In this document: positions 7,607 through 16,865 of the stretch, in pieces
How the letters are laid out: each line of letters begins with the position of its first letter
Numbering within the stretch: position 1 is the stretch's first letter
Assembly: GCF_005844325.1 (NCBI RefSeq)
Contig: NZ_SPFY01000007.1
Span: 1-64,000 of the forward strand
Direction of reading: 5' to 3'
DNA: 64,000 nt
DNA from: Collinsella aerofaciens
GTDB taxonomy: Bacteria > Actinomycetota > Coriobacteriia > Coriobacteriales > Coriobacteriaceae
Position numbers and translations under genes: made by a program
The notes under the pieces: model-generated
What the model was told of the DNA's origin: nothing
Databases searched by the model: none
The model's input: the letters and a program-made list of their open reading frames with translations, nothing else

Positions 7607-8764
7607 CTAAGCCAGTGCAGCTCGCGTATCAAACAGAGCCTTTGCAATCGCGGCCGTAACCTCGCTCGAGCGGTCGCTCCACGGCATCGATGTCATGATA
7701 CCCATGACATAGGTACAGCCATCGATGTCGATAAGGCCCGCATCGCATGTCGAGTAGTAACCATCCTCGCTAATCCAGCCTGCCTTGTTGCGCACCAAAA
7801 CCTGCTCGTCCGCAATGCCATCGCGAATAAACGAGCGCGATGTTGATGCCAGAAGGCCCGACAACCACTGTGAAGTCTCGGTATCCATGCTCAGATACTC
7901 GCTCATCTCACGCCATAACCTCGCAGAAGTGCGCGGGCAGTAGGTCGGAAAATCACTCATCGGATTCAGTGCCGTTTCGTCATCAACACCCAGATTGGCA
8001 ATCCAATCCTCATAGCCATCATGGTCAAACGCCGCGCGTAACGCGATAAACGAATCGTTGTCCGAGTTGACGACCGCGGCCTCGATAAGGTCACGCACTG
8101 TCTGCCAGCCCATGCTGTAACCACCATACGTGGCTAAAGGCCCATCGAGCGACACCTGCCCCGATTCGACCAACATCTCGCAAATATAGAGTGCATACAG
8201 CGCCTTATAACTGCTCGCTCCATACACCTCAACATCGGCGTTATACGTCACGCCCCTACCACTCGATAGGTCGTAGAACACTACACCCACGTCGCCCAGC
8301 TCCTGCGCCCGACACAGGGCATCCTGGAGCGAGGCAAGGCTCTCATCCTCCAAGGCAGGAGTCTTGTTATCCACCAACGAGAAGGTCCGAACGGTATCAC
8401 CCGAAGGGATATCGTTGAAGTCCGCCTTCGAAAGTCTCGTCTTGAGATCTGCCGTCGACAGAGCTTGATCTGCCGACGCTTTGGACTTTGAAACCTTCTC
8501 GTTTTGCAGCTGTACCGTTGACGCATCTGGGCGCCCCGTTCGCTCCGAGGCGTAGGTTTTAACGGTAATTCCGAGGATAATAACCGCCGACGTTAGCATC
8601 CCAATAGCGGCAATCTTCCTCACGCGGATGCGAGCGCCGGCAAGGCCACGCGAAGACGTGCCCTTCGTCTTATATCTGCTGCCATGCTGCGGCACATACT
8701 CGTCCCGCGATGCGATGTTTCGCACGTGGTCTCCTGACTGCCACCGTTTATATACGAGCAGCAT
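7607..8764 (-). CDS. Membrane-anchored class A beta-lactamase-like serine hydrolase
   Basis: 385 residues. A basic N-terminus is followed by one hydrophobic segment (about residues 50-67, IAAIGMLTSAVIILGITV), then an extracytoplasmic domain. Beta-lactamase-type active-site motifs are present: SxxK in GASSYKALYAL, SDN in VVNSDNDSFIALR, and NKAG in place of the usual KTG. The family (Beta-lactamase2) contains true class A enzymes and many cell-wall-related hydrolases. The N-terminal anchor and altered third motif make antibiotic resistance uncertain. No resistance gene or mobile element is adjacent. The start is weakly supported because no strong ribosome site precedes it. Confidence 0.75.
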   Translation of the reverse strand: MLLVYKRWQSGDHVRNIASRDEYVPQHGSRYKTKGTSSRGLAGARIRVRKIAAIGMLTSAVIILGITVKTYASERTGRPDASTVQLQNEKVSKSKASADQALSTADLKTRLSKADFNDIPSGDTVRTFSLVDNKTPALEDESLASLQDALCRAQELGDVGVVFYDLSSGRGVTYNADVEVYGASSYKALYALYICEMLVESGQVSLDGPLATYGGYSMGWQTVRDLIEAAVVNSDNDSFIALRAAFDHDGYEDWIANLGVDDETALNPMSDFPTYCPRTSARLWREMSEYLSMDTETSQWLSGLLASTSRSFIRDGIADEQVLVRNKAGWISEDGYYSTCDAGLIDIDGCTYVMGIMTSMPWSDRSSEVTAAIAKALFDTRAALA

Positions 8765-8883
8765 GATACCGAGCAGGCATTTCTTTCCAAAGATATTCAG
8801 CAGCGTTTAAGGTGTCTTTAAAGAAACCACAAGCGTATTTATCCAAATGGCACGATTCTGTTGCGCATCTCTACCCAAAACGA

Positions 8884-8950
8884 AGTTGCGGTGAAATGGT
8901 TCCTGTTTGGGCGACATGGGCCTAAAAACAAGAACTATTCCACCGCAACT
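8884..8950. repeat. 67-bp palindrome, family 3, copy 1
   Basis: AGTTGCGGTG at the left pairs with CACCGCAACT at the right; inside, GGTTC pairs with GAAC and TGTTT with AAACA. The copy at 49248-49314 has exactly the same length and outer arms but different inner arms. It lies between the beta-lactamase-like gene and pflA. Confidence 0.8.
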
Positions 8951-8986
8951 CAGCTGGGAACGAGGGGATATGAGGGCTATGGCATG

Positions 8987-9805
8987 CTATCCGATAGCGT
9001 TTTTGAGCTCCGCACGGCGCTTTTTCATACCGGCCATAACGGCATTGCGCAGCTCGGGCATGCGCGCGGTATCCATCTGGGGCACGCCCTCGAGCTTATA
9101 GGGAATGCCCAGTTGCTCGTACTTGACGACACCCATCGTGTGATACGGCAGCATTTCCAGGCCCACCACGTTGTGCCATGGAGCGATGAGGCGACCGAGC
9201 TTCTCGCACTCCTCCGCCGTGTCGGTAATGCCCGGCACAACCACGTGGCGGATAACGACCTTGATATTGCGACGTGCAAGCTCATCGCCAAACGCCAGGA
9301 TGCGTGCGGGATCACAACCGGTCAGCTTTTTATGCTCGACCGGGTCGGCATGCTTAATATCGAGCAGTACCATGTCGGTCTCGTTGAGCACGGCATCGAA
9401 CTTCTCGGGATGCTGAGGGTCGAAGGCGTAGCCACAGCTATCCAGGCAGGTATGCACACGACCATCGGGGTTGTTGTGCATTGCACGGAACAGGTCGGCC
9501 AAAAACTCGGGCTGCAGAAGCGGCTCGCCGCCCGAAACGGTAATGCCACCGCTGCGGTAAAACTCATGGTTGCTCTGGAACTCGTCCATCAGATGCTCGA
9601 CGGTCACCATGGTGCCGCCGTTAACCGACCAGGTATCGGGATTGTGGCAATACGCGCAGCGCATGGGACAGCCTTGGACAAACACTACGAAGCGGATGCC
9701 GGGACCGTCAACCGTACCCATCGTCTCGATCGAATGTACGCGGCCCAGGGCAAACGCGGAGTCCTCGGGACGAGCGTCCACACCCTCGAGCGTCATCTCA
9801 GCCAT
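8987..9805 (-). CDS. pflA: Pyruvate formate-lyase activating enzyme
   Basis: Radical SAM enzyme that installs the glycyl radical on pyruvate formate-lyase. The 4Fe-4S-binding CxxxCxxC lies in GCPMRCAYCHNPDTW, followed by the SAM-binding SGGEPLLQ. The PFL it would activate lies about 7 kb away, on the same strand, as a split enzyme (17045-19433). The target peptide RVSGYA is on the small separate protein, so PflA probably acts on a two-protein complex (inference). Start at 9805 follows an AAGG site; an alternative ATG at 9826 adds 7 residues. Confidence 0.92.
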   Translation of the reverse strand: MAEMTLEGVDARPEDSAFALGRVHSIETMGTVDGPGIRFVVFVQGCPMRCAYCHNPDTWSVNGGTMVTVEHLMDEFQSNHEFYRSGGITVSGGEPLLQPEFLADLFRAMHNNPDGRVHTCLDSCGYAFDPQHPEKFDAVLNETDMVLLDIKHADPVEHKKLTGCDPARILAFGDELARRNIKVVIRHVVVPGITDTAEECEKLGRLIAPWHNVVGLEMLPYHTMGVVKYEQLGIPYKLEGVPQMDTARMPELRNAVMAGMKKRRAELKNAIG

Positions 9806-9927
9806 TCCCGCTACCTTGCCTCTCATTGGTTTTAGTTACATAAATGCCAGAGCCATTCTAGCCCATACATATGATGGCGAAACGGTTTAGAGGTCAATTA
9901 GGTCGTCCTATTTGACTCCACGCAAAA

Positions 9928-9962
9928 GCGGCGGGAGGGTTATCGCAACCCGCCCACCGCCG
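9928..9962 (-). terminator. Hairpin downstream of the degV-like gene
   Basis: GGCGGG and GGGTT on the left pair with AACCC and CCGCC on the right around ATCGC. It lies 30 bases beyond the degV stop. Confidence 0.55.
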
Positions 9963-9991
9963 AGGCAATAGAAATCGATAGACTCCAGGCC

Positions 9992-10846
9992 TTACGCCTT
10001 AAGCGTGAGCACCGCGCCGAAGGCGGTCGGGCCGCAATGGCTCGAGATGACGCCGCCGACCTGAGTCCAGGTAATGTCCTTAAAGCCAAGATCGTGTGCA
10101 TAGACTTCCATGTCGTCGCGCAGCTCCTCGGAAAGACCTACCGAATACGCCAGGCCAATGTGCGAGTAGTCAATCTCGCCCTTGGCAACCATGTGATCAA
10201 TAAAGGCGCGGGCGCACTTGAGCATAGAGCCGCGGAACTTCTTGGTTGCCACGAACTTGCCGCCCGTTACCTCAATGCAGGGCTTAATCTTGAGCAGATG
10301 GGCGCCCAGGAACGCGACGTTGGACAAGCGACCGCCCGCCTTAAGGAAGGCAAGGTCCGTAGGAACAAAGCCCAACAGCACGCGGTCCATGACGGAGTTC
10401 GCGAAGGCGAAGATCTCGTCGACGGTGGCATCGGGGTGAGCCTCGATGTATTTGGCGGTCTCGACGACAACAAGCGACTGGCCTACCGAGACAAAGCGCG
10501 TGTCCATGGAGAACACGTAGTCGCGCCCCTGGGCCGCAATCTTTGAGGACTGATGCGAACAGGTCGTGGCCTCGGAATATGCAAGATGCAAAATAGTCGC
10601 GTCGGGCTGCTCAGCGTGAATGCGGTCGTACACGTGAGCAAAATCCGCAGGCGCGCAGCCACTGGTCTTGGGCATCACGCCAAACTCATTGCAGCGCGAA
10701 TAAATCTCGAGCGGATCGATCGAGCCGTCCTCGACGGTCTCGTCACCAATCGTGACATGCATGGGCACGCGCACGATGCCGTAGCGCTCGCAGAGCTCCG
10801 GCGTCACATCCGACCCAGACTCGACCACGATTACGTACTTGCCCAT
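9992..10846 (-). CDS. DegV family fatty-acid-binding protein
   Basis: DegV/FakB proteins bind a fatty acid and present it to the FakA kinase for phospholipid synthesis. The 284-residue protein begins MGKYVIVVESGSDVTPEL (the family's SGSD/T start) and contains the TSGCAPADF and GGRLSN segments (cf. family TSqpsp and kaGGRis). ATG at 10846 marks where family similarity starts; the longer frame to 10957 adds 37 unrelated residues. No FakA-like kinase is in the window. Confidence 0.88.
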   Translation of the reverse strand: MGKYVIVVESGSDVTPELCERYGIVRVPMHVTIGDETVEDGSIDPLEIYSRCNEFGVMPKTSGCAPADFAHVYDRIHAEQPDATILHLAYSEATTCSHQSSKIAAQGRDYVFSMDTRFVSVGQSLVVVETAKYIEAHPDATVDEIFAFANSVMDRVLLGFVPTDLAFLKAGGRLSNVAFLGAHLLKIKPCIEVTGGKFVATKKFRGSMLKCARAFIDHMVAKGEIDYSHIGLAYSVGLSEELRDDMEVYAHDLGFKDITWTQVGGVISSHCGPTAFGAVLTLKA

Positions 10847-11122
10847 TAATATCACGACCCATCTCGACATTGGCTTTTCAATACATGGCACGCACCGCCG
10901 CACTGTTGCACAACGGCGTCCAAGCGCCAAAGAGACGCCGCCCCTTGCACACAACAAAGGACAGCGTCTCCCTGGAAAACTCCGTGCTTATCTGAGATTC
11001 TACACGGTTTATTAAGGAGTGTTACTTATTCCGCAAACGGTAGCTATACGCGATGAACGGTAGTTCGCTGCAGCGACTGCGACACATTCCGCCCAGCAAG
11101 TCCAATCGCGCTCCACACACGG
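10847..11122. other. Intergenic region upstream of the degV-like gene
   Basis: 276 bases with no gene. It contains TGAACGGT at 11054-11061, one of the recurring GYGAACGGT motifs of this window. No clear terminator for scrB is seen. Confidence 0.4.
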
Positions 11123-12565
11123 TTAATGCGCGAGGCGGTAGAAATCCATCGACGCCGCACCCTCGGCATGCAACCCCATCGCCGGAACCGCCGGCGAATA
11201 GGTACGGCTCGTAAGTGCCGCCTCGCCGCCATTTGCAAAAATCTCGACCATCGTAGTGTCCGAAAGCACGCGCAGGTCGCGAAGCTCGCTGAGCTCGATC
11301 GACCTCTGGTCGCGCCCATAGCCTTCGTCACCCATGTCGAGGGTAAGCATCCCGTCTGCATAGCGCACAAAGACACCCTTGCGGATTTCGAGCTCGATCA
11401 CCTGGGCGCCCTCACAGGAAACCACAAGATCAAACAGGCGGCCCGGCTCCTCAACGGTTTCACCGCCTGTCGCGCAAACGCAGTCGCCGCGCATCCTCTC
11501 AATCTCGTGCACCGGCTGCTGACAGAGCTTACCATCGCGCATGCTCAGTTCTCTCGGCACCGTCAACGCGCACTGCCACCCGCGTGCCACCGTCGGGCTT
11601 TTTGCCGTCGCATCGGGGCAACCCGACCACCCGATCATCAAACGCCGACCCGCAGCATCCTCAAAAGACTGCGGTGCGTAGAAATCAAAGCCGGCATCGA
11701 CCATCGGGGGCATGCCCTGCCCGGCGATCTTAAAACTCGGCGCCTCCCAATCGGCCTCGATGGGAAACCACACGCACTGGTGCGGATTGCGGTAACGCCA
11801 TCCATCGGCGGACACACCCTGCGGACAGCAAACGAGAATAAGCTCACCATCGAGCTCAAACAGATCGGGGCACTCCCACATAAAGCCAAACTTCTCGCCC
11901 AACTCAATGCGCGTCGCATAGCTCCAGTCCTCTAGATCGCTCGAGGTATAGACAAGCACGCAGCCGCGGTCGTCTTTCGTACGAGCGCCCAGAACCATGT
12001 AGTAGATACCATCGTGTTCAAGGATTTTGGGATCACGCACGTGCGTACCGATATCGTCGGGGTAATCGACCGGCCCAACAGCTATGCGCTTCTCGCCCAA
12101 TTCGTCGGGGTTCTCGGCAACCACATGAATCTGGTTTTGCTCACGGCCCGTCAACACGTAGTCGTAATCATCGCGGTCAAAATGCTTGACGTTGCCGGTA
12201 TAGAAGTAGTGAATCTTGCCGTCGTGTACAAAGGCAGAACCAGAATACGCTCCGCTCGAATCCAAATCGGAATCGGGGAACAGCACAGGGCCGCGATTCT
12301 CGTACGTCACAAAATCCTTTGTTGTCAGATGATTCCAAATCACTGGACCGCCATGCGCAGCATCGAATGGATCGTATTGGTGATAGATGTGATACGTATC
12401 ACCGATCTGCACCAAACCGTTGGGGTCGTTGAGCCAGCCAAGCTCAGGCTCCACATGGAACAGGAGCCTATCGGGGTCGGACGCGATGCGACCCGCCGTC
12501 TCATCCTGTCCGGCACGCCACTGCTCATAGTCCGCGCGTGTCACCTTATTTTTTTGATTAAACAT
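11123..12565 (-). CDS. scrB: Sucrose-6-phosphate hydrolase (GH32)
   Basis: Cleaves sucrose-6-phosphate delivered by the PTS into glucose-6-phosphate and fructose. The 480-residue GH32 protein has the nucleophile motif GWLNDPNG near residue 40, the transition-state stabiliser RDPK (about residue 163) and the acid/base motif ECPDLF, followed by a C-terminal beta-sandwich. It is the downstream gene of a minus-strand set, after scrA and the second GH32-like gene. Hydrolysis of other fructosides is possible. Confidence 0.92.
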   Translation of the reverse strand: MFNQKNKVTRADYEQWRAGQDETAGRIASDPDRLLFHVEPELGWLNDPNGLVQIGDTYHIYHQYDPFDAAHGGPVIWNHLTTKDFVTYENRGPVLFPDSDLDSSGAYSGSAFVHDGKIHYFYTGNVKHFDRDDYDYVLTGREQNQIHVVAENPDELGEKRIAVGPVDYPDDIGTHVRDPKILEHDGIYYMVLGARTKDDRGCVLVYTSSDLEDWSYATRIELGEKFGFMWECPDLFELDGELILVCCPQGVSADGWRYRNPHQCVWFPIEADWEAPSFKIAGQGMPPMVDAGFDFYAPQSFEDAAGRRLMIGWSGCPDATAKSPTVARGWQCALTVPRELSMRDGKLCQQPVHEIERMRGDCVCATGGETVEEPGRLFDLVVSCEGAQVIELEIRKGVFVRYADGMLTLDMGDEGYGRDQRSIELSELRDLRVLSDTTMVEIFANGGEAALTSRTYSPAVPAMGLHAEGAASMDFYRLAH

Positions 12566-12587
12566 CGCCGTTGACTTTCTCGTCTAT

Positions 12588-12629
12588 GGGGAAGGACGCT
12601 CGACTCACACGAGTCGAACGCCCTTCCCC
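12588..12629 (-). terminator. Terminator between scrA and scrB
   Basis: GGGGAAGG, then TCGACT, pair with AGTCGA and CCTTCCCC around CACACG. No clear T-run follows. It sits between the PTS gene and scrB and could lower scrB expression relative to scrA. Confidence 0.65.
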
Positions 12630-12666
12630 AAATGGACTTATCCTCAGATTACGCTGAACGGCTCAA

Positions 12667-14118
12667 CTAGAAGCTGACATCGAAGCCAGCACCAGCGCCC
12701 TCTTCATCAGTGGTCGGCACGCCCTTTGCCTTGTTGTAGGCAAAGATCAAGACGATCGGCACGATAAAGGCGATGAGATTGCCAGCCACATACCACACGA
12801 GCGTCTCGGGCGTGACGATGAGCAGGCCAAGCACGCCGGTCAGACCCTGACCGATGGCGCGCACCTCAAAGAGCTTCACGAAGGCACCGCCGCAGCCTGC
12901 ACCGATGCAAGCGCAGATGAACGGGATGATCGAGTAGCGCATGTTTGCAGCAAAGATTGCGGGCTCGGAGATACCGACCAGCGTCGGGATAAAGGACGAC
13001 ATGCAGATGTTGCGCTCTTTGGAATGCTTCTTGTGAATGAGGTACATGCCGATGGCGCCACCGCCCTGGGCGATGATGGAAACCGACCAGATTGCCTGGA
13101 TGTAGTTGAAGCCAGTCGTGGCAACGAGGTTGGCCTCAATACCCTGGATGAACTGATGCGTACCGGTAACGACGAGCGGCTGCAGGAACGCGGCAAAGAC
13201 AAAGGCGCCAAAGACGCCCATCCTGTTGTACAGGACATCGATTACGCCAGCGAGGACGTCGCCGATCAGGTTGCCGAGCGGGCCGAACACGGTGAACAGG
13301 GCAACGTTAGCAAGAATCAGGGTAACGGTCGGGACAAAGACAAACGAGACGACCTCGGGGATGTACTTCTGGGCAATCTTTTCGACCTTGGCCATAAACC
13401 AGGCAGTCAGGATTGCAGGGAACACGCCGCCCTGGAAAGCAACCATGGGGATGGAGAGCGGACCAAAGTTCCAGTACTCAGCACCCGACGGATCCATAAC
13501 GAACGCGTTACGGTTCATAAGGCTCGGGTGAACCATGACGATACCGACGAGGATGCCCAGAATCGGGTTACCGCCAAAACGCTTCACCGCGCTGTACATA
13601 ACCAGGACAGGCAGGTAGTCAAACGTGGTGGCGATAATGGCAAAGAAGCTTGCGAGGTTCTTGAGGAACTCGCTGTGGTCGGCAAGGCTGCCCTCCATGC
13701 CAAAGAGGCCGTTGGCAACGATCAGCGACTTAAGGCCGATGATGATAGCAGCGCCGACGAAAGCGGGAATGATGGGGATAAAGATATCCGAGAATACCTT
13801 GAGGACCGAGAAGAACTTGCCCTTCTTGTCCGCCTCGGCGCCCTTGACCTCGGAAGCGCTGATCTCCTTAACGCCCGTCAGAGCCATAAACTCATCGTAG
13901 ACCTTGTTGACGGTACCGGTACCGAAGATGATCATGAGCTGGCCGCTGTTGTACAGCACGCCCTTGACGCCATCGATGTTCTCGAGCTCGGCCTTGTTGT
14001 ACTTGCTCGTATCCTTGAGCACCAGACGCAGACGCGTAACGCAATGCGTGGCGCCCTCGATGTTCTCCAGACCGCCGACGTTATCGACGACTTGCTGAGA
14101 CACTACTTTGTAGTCCAT
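12667..14118 (-). CDS. scrA: Sucrose-type PTS EIIBC permease
   Basis: Phosphorylates and imports a glucoside or fructoside, probably sucrose given the flanking GH32 genes. The N-terminal EIIB domain (about residues 1-90) carries its phospho-cysteine in ATHCVTRLRLVL; a linker leads to an EIIC domain of about 380 residues with many membrane segments. No EIIA domain is fused, so a glucose-type EIIA from elsewhere must supply phosphate. ATG at 14118 follows GGAGAGG; an upstream ATG at 14130 would add 4 residues. An operator-like TCATAAAACGTTTTGATG lies at 14143-14160. Confidence 0.9.
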   Translation of the reverse strand: MDYKVVSQQVVDNVGGLENIEGATHCVTRLRLVLKDTSKYNKAELENIDGVKGVLYNSGQLMIIFGTGTVNKVYDEFMALTGVKEISASEVKGAEADKKGKFFSVLKVFSDIFIPIIPAFVGAAIIIGLKSLIVANGLFGMEGSLADHSEFLKNLASFFAIIATTFDYLPVLVMYSAVKRFGGNPILGILVGIVMVHPSLMNRNAFVMDPSGAEYWNFGPLSIPMVAFQGGVFPAILTAWFMAKVEKIAQKYIPEVVSFVFVPTVTLILANVALFTVFGPLGNLIGDVLAGVIDVLYNRMGVFGAFVFAAFLQPLVVTGTHQFIQGIEANLVATTGFNYIQAIWSVSIIAQGGGAIGMYLIHKKHSKERNICMSSFIPTLVGISEPAIFAANMRYSIIPFICACIGAGCGGAFVKLFEVRAIGQGLTGVLGLLIVTPETLVWYVAGNLIAFIVPIVLIFAYNKAKGVPTTDEEGAGAGFDVSF

Positions 14119-14142
14119 GTTCCTCTCCATTCCCTTACGAAA

Positions 14143-14160
14143 TCATAAAACGTTTTGATG
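14143..14160. promoter_or_regulatory. LacI-type operator upstream of scrA
   Basis: TCATAAAACGTTTTGATG is a near-perfect palindrome centred on ACGT, matching the ATG-AAA-ACGTT pattern found before the second GH32-like gene and before the local lacI gene. Probably bound by the regulator at 15731. Confidence 0.65.
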
Positions 14161-14163
14161 CCA

Positions 14164-15546
14164 TTACAGAGACGCGATCGTTGCATTTGCGCACTTGAGC
14201 GTACCGTCGGTGACCGTCAGTGCCACACCCTGGCCCTGCTTATTGCAGAAGCGCGCGTTAAGCGCAACATCATCGACAAAGATGGTCGCGATATCGTCGT
14301 CAACGACCAGGCGCACATGATGAGTGCCCTCGCCCTTAAAGAACAACGGACGCTCGAGGCCCATGTTGTTGACCTGGAACCACGGATACTGGGGGGCCGC
14401 CGTAAACTCGAGCTTGCCCTCACGCAGGTTGGCGCGGAACTCATAGGCAAGACCGGACTCGGCGTCCTCGGCAAGCTTCACCGAGAAGCCGGCAGCGTCA
14501 CCGGCGAGCTCGATGTCGGCATCGAGCATATAGGTGGAACCGGCATCCGCGGCGAGCACCTGCTCGACCTTGCCCGACTCGCAGGAAAGCTCAAAGGCCT
14601 CGACTGCCTTAGCCTCGCCAAAGGCGCCAAGCATGCTGTCAGGGAGCTTGGTGCCGAGCGTTCCGTCGGCACGCTGAACGATCTCGAGAGGCATAAAGGT
14701 GCCACCCCACAGGTAAGAGCTGGGGTCGCCGCCCTCGTCACGCGTAGGAACCCAACCAAAGAGAACGCGGCGCTCGCCATCAAATGCGGTACGCGCGGCA
14801 TAGTACGCGCGGCCATCGAAGGAATCGTCCGCAGGAGTGATCCAAGGACCGTTGATAGAGCGAGACATGCGGTAACGGGTCTTGTTGCCATCACTGTACT
14901 CGGAGAACACCAGATACCACCAGTCGCCCATCTTAAAGAGATCAGGCATTTCGAACATGGTGTACAGGCCCGGATTCCACCAGTCGCCCTGGAACTCCCA
15001 GGTATCCAGGTCCTTGGAGGTGAACTTGACCAGACGACCGGTCATCAGACGCTTGTCCTCGCCCACACGCGTGCCGAGGATGAGCATGTACTCTTCGTTC
15101 TCCTCATCCCAAAGCACAAAGGGATCGCGCCAGTTGCGGTCATCGTAACCCTCCTGGGGCGGAAGCAGCGTCTCGGCGATGTTCTTCTCCCACTTGACGG
15201 CGTCGTCACTCGTTGCGTGAAGAAGAACCTGCTTCATCAAGCGTGCCTTGACCTTATCGCGATTGCAACCAGTGTAGAGCGCATGGTACTTGTCGCCCAC
15301 CTTAAACACCGTGCCGGCATAAACATACTGGTCGACTTCCTCGTCGCCGCCACGCTCAAGGCTCTCGCCAAAGTCTTTGTAATTGACGAAGTCCTTGGTT
15401 GTCGCGAGTGCCCAGCCAAACGGCTCTCCGAAAGGTCCGGGGTTTCGCGTGTCACGCTGATGATAGAGATAGAACGTGCCGTCCTCGCCGTACGGCATGA
15501 TGTCGCCTACCCAAATTCCCTCAGGCTGGTAATACACCTTGTGCAT
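14164..15546 (-). CDS. GH32-like glycosidase with atypical nucleophile region
   Basis: 460 residues. The fold-defining pieces of GH32 are visible: NWRDPFVLW (RDP motif), YTMFEMPDLFKMGDWW (acid/base region, MPD for ECPD) and a C-terminal beta-sandwich with LEFTA and HVRLVVD strands. The usual WxNDPNG near the N-terminus is replaced by EGIWVGDIMPYGEDG, so the aspartate is kept but the motif is not. I recall this variant among uncharacterised GH32 proteins. Its place in the sucrose locus and the two operators upstream point to a fructoside substrate other than plain sucrose-6-phosphate, but this is inference. It overlaps the operator zone of scrA at its 3' end. Confidence 0.78.
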   Translation of the reverse strand: MHKVYYQPEGIWVGDIMPYGEDGTFYLYHQRDTRNPGPFGEPFGWALATTKDFVNYKDFGESLERGGDEEVDQYVYAGTVFKVGDKYHALYTGCNRDKVKARLMKQVLLHATSDDAVKWEKNIAETLLPPQEGYDDRNWRDPFVLWDEENEEYMLILGTRVGEDKRLMTGRLVKFTSKDLDTWEFQGDWWNPGLYTMFEMPDLFKMGDWWYLVFSEYSDGNKTRYRMSRSINGPWITPADDSFDGRAYYAARTAFDGERRVLFGWVPTRDEGGDPSSYLWGGTFMPLEIVQRADGTLGTKLPDSMLGAFGEAKAVEAFELSCESGKVEQVLAADAGSTYMLDADIELAGDAAGFSVKLAEDAESGLAYEFRANLREGKLEFTAAPQYPWFQVNNMGLERPLFFKGEGTHHVRLVVDDDIATIFVDDVALNARFCNKQGQGVALTVTDGTLKCANATIASL

Positions 15547-15595
15547 CCGAGACTTCCTTTCTCACGAGATACTAACTCGGTACAACTGCAAGATA

Positions 15596-15629
15596 TGTCA
15601 ATCGTTTTCATATGTCAAACGTTTTCACA
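15596..15629. promoter_or_regulatory. Tandem LacI-type operators of the sucrose locus
   Basis: Two adjoining 17-base direct repeats, TGTCAATCGTTTTCATA and TGTCAAACGTTTTCACA, lie about 50 bases upstream of the second GH32-like gene. Their reverse complement reads ATGAAAACGTTTGACA-like, giving the ATG-AAA-ACGTT pattern. Confidence 0.7.
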
Positions 15630-15730
15630 CCAATACGTCTTTTCGCAGTTCCAGTCGTCGGCAAACGGTTGACATATGCCGGCGAACGGTCATCAGAGGT
15701 GTTTGAGGAATTCTTTTGGCACGGGATGAA

Positions 15731-16741
15731 CTACGCGGTTTTACCCTCAATGAGTTCAACGGGGAGCTTGATATTCGATTCGGGCTTTTCGCCGTTAATA
15801 AGAGCAATGATGGATTGCGCCGCGAGCTCTCCGATGCGATCGATATCTTGGCGAACGGTTGTTAAGTCAGGCATAAACGTCATAGTGCGGCGGGCACCAT
15901 CCGCGCCCACGACCTTAATATCGCCCGGAGCGCTCAAGCCGCGCTGCTTCATCACGTTAAGACAGATAGCCGCCATCGTGTCGTCTCCCGCAAAGATGCC
16001 GTCAATATCGGGGTTCTCATCGAGGATCTTCGCAACGACCGCGCTCTTTTCGTCGTCGGGCTTAACGAACTCGACCTCACGGACAAGCGCGGGCAAACCG
16101 GCCTGCTCAACAACATCGAGGTAGGCATCGGTACGCTTATTGGCAGGCATGCGCATGCGGCTATTGCTGCGCAGGCACAGGATGCGCGAACACCCGTCAT
16201 CGATCAGGCGACGCGTGGCAAGTTCGCCGATACTATAGCTGTCGCTCGCAATCTGAACAGAGGCCTCGCCAAGGTCGCAGTCGATACCAACCAGACTCAA
16301 ACCCATCTCGGCATACGCCTCGGCACCGATATTAAGCGAGTTGACGATGACGCCATCAACCATATTGCGTCGAAGCATGTCGATATAAGAGCGCTCAAGC
16401 TCGGGTCGATTGGCGCTATTGCACAGCAGCATCTTAAAACCGTTTTCGGCCAGGGTATGCTCAATGACTTGAACCACTTGGGCATGAAACGGACTGCTGA
16501 CATAGGGGACGATCATACCGATAAGATTCAGGCGACCGTTGAGCATGGCACGGGCGATATCGTTGGGCGTATAGTTGATGCGCTTCATCGCGGCATGGAC
16601 CTTATCGCGGGTCTCTTGGCTAATATAGCCGCGATTATTAAGCACGCGAGATACCGTAGTAGGCGAAACCCCCGCCACCGCCGCAACTTCCTTGATGCCA
16701 GGCTTAGCCGTATCCTTAGAACGAGCACTCTCGCGAGCCAT
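15731..16741 (-). CDS. LacI-family repressor of the sucrose/fructoside locus
   Basis: 336 residues. N-terminal HTH GIKEVAAVAGVSPTTVSRVLNN with hinge helix, then a periplasmic-binding-protein-like sugar domain starting NLIGMIVPYVSSPFHAQVV. The specificity dipeptide between VS and TVSR is PT. Start ATG at 16741 follows GGGGGAGG; upstream in-frame ATGs (16756, 16762) lack a site. Similar operator sites stand before the GH32-like gene, before scrA and just upstream of this gene (16762-16778), suggesting autoregulation. Confidence 0.9.
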   Translation of the reverse strand: MARESARSKDTAKPGIKEVAAVAGVSPTTVSRVLNNRGYISQETRDKVHAAMKRINYTPNDIARAMLNGRLNLIGMIVPYVSSPFHAQVVQVIEHTLAENGFKMLLCNSANRPELERSYIDMLRRNMVDGVIVNSLNIGAEAYAEMGLSLVGIDCDLGEASVQIASDSYSIGELATRRLIDDGCSRILCLRSNSRMRMPANKRTDAYLDVVEQAGLPALVREVEFVKPDDEKSAVVAKILDENPDIDGIFAGDDTMAAICLNVMKQRGLSAPGDIKVVGADGARRTMTFMPDLTTVRQDIDRIGELAAQSIIALINGEKPESNIKLPVELIEGKTA

Positions 16742-16761
16742 AGCACCCTCCCCCATCAACA

Positions 16762-16778
16762 TGTCATACGTTTACATA
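16762..16778. promoter_or_regulatory. Possible autoregulatory operator
   Basis: TGTCATACGTTTACATA resembles the tandem operators at 15596-15629 and lies just upstream of the lacI-type gene. Confidence 0.5.
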
Positions 16779-16865
16779 CGAACAAAGCATACCCCAACAA
16801 GAGCGGGAAGACGGTAACAGTACAAGTAAGTAAACGACTCATCCAAATAATTAGGAGAGTTCCGC

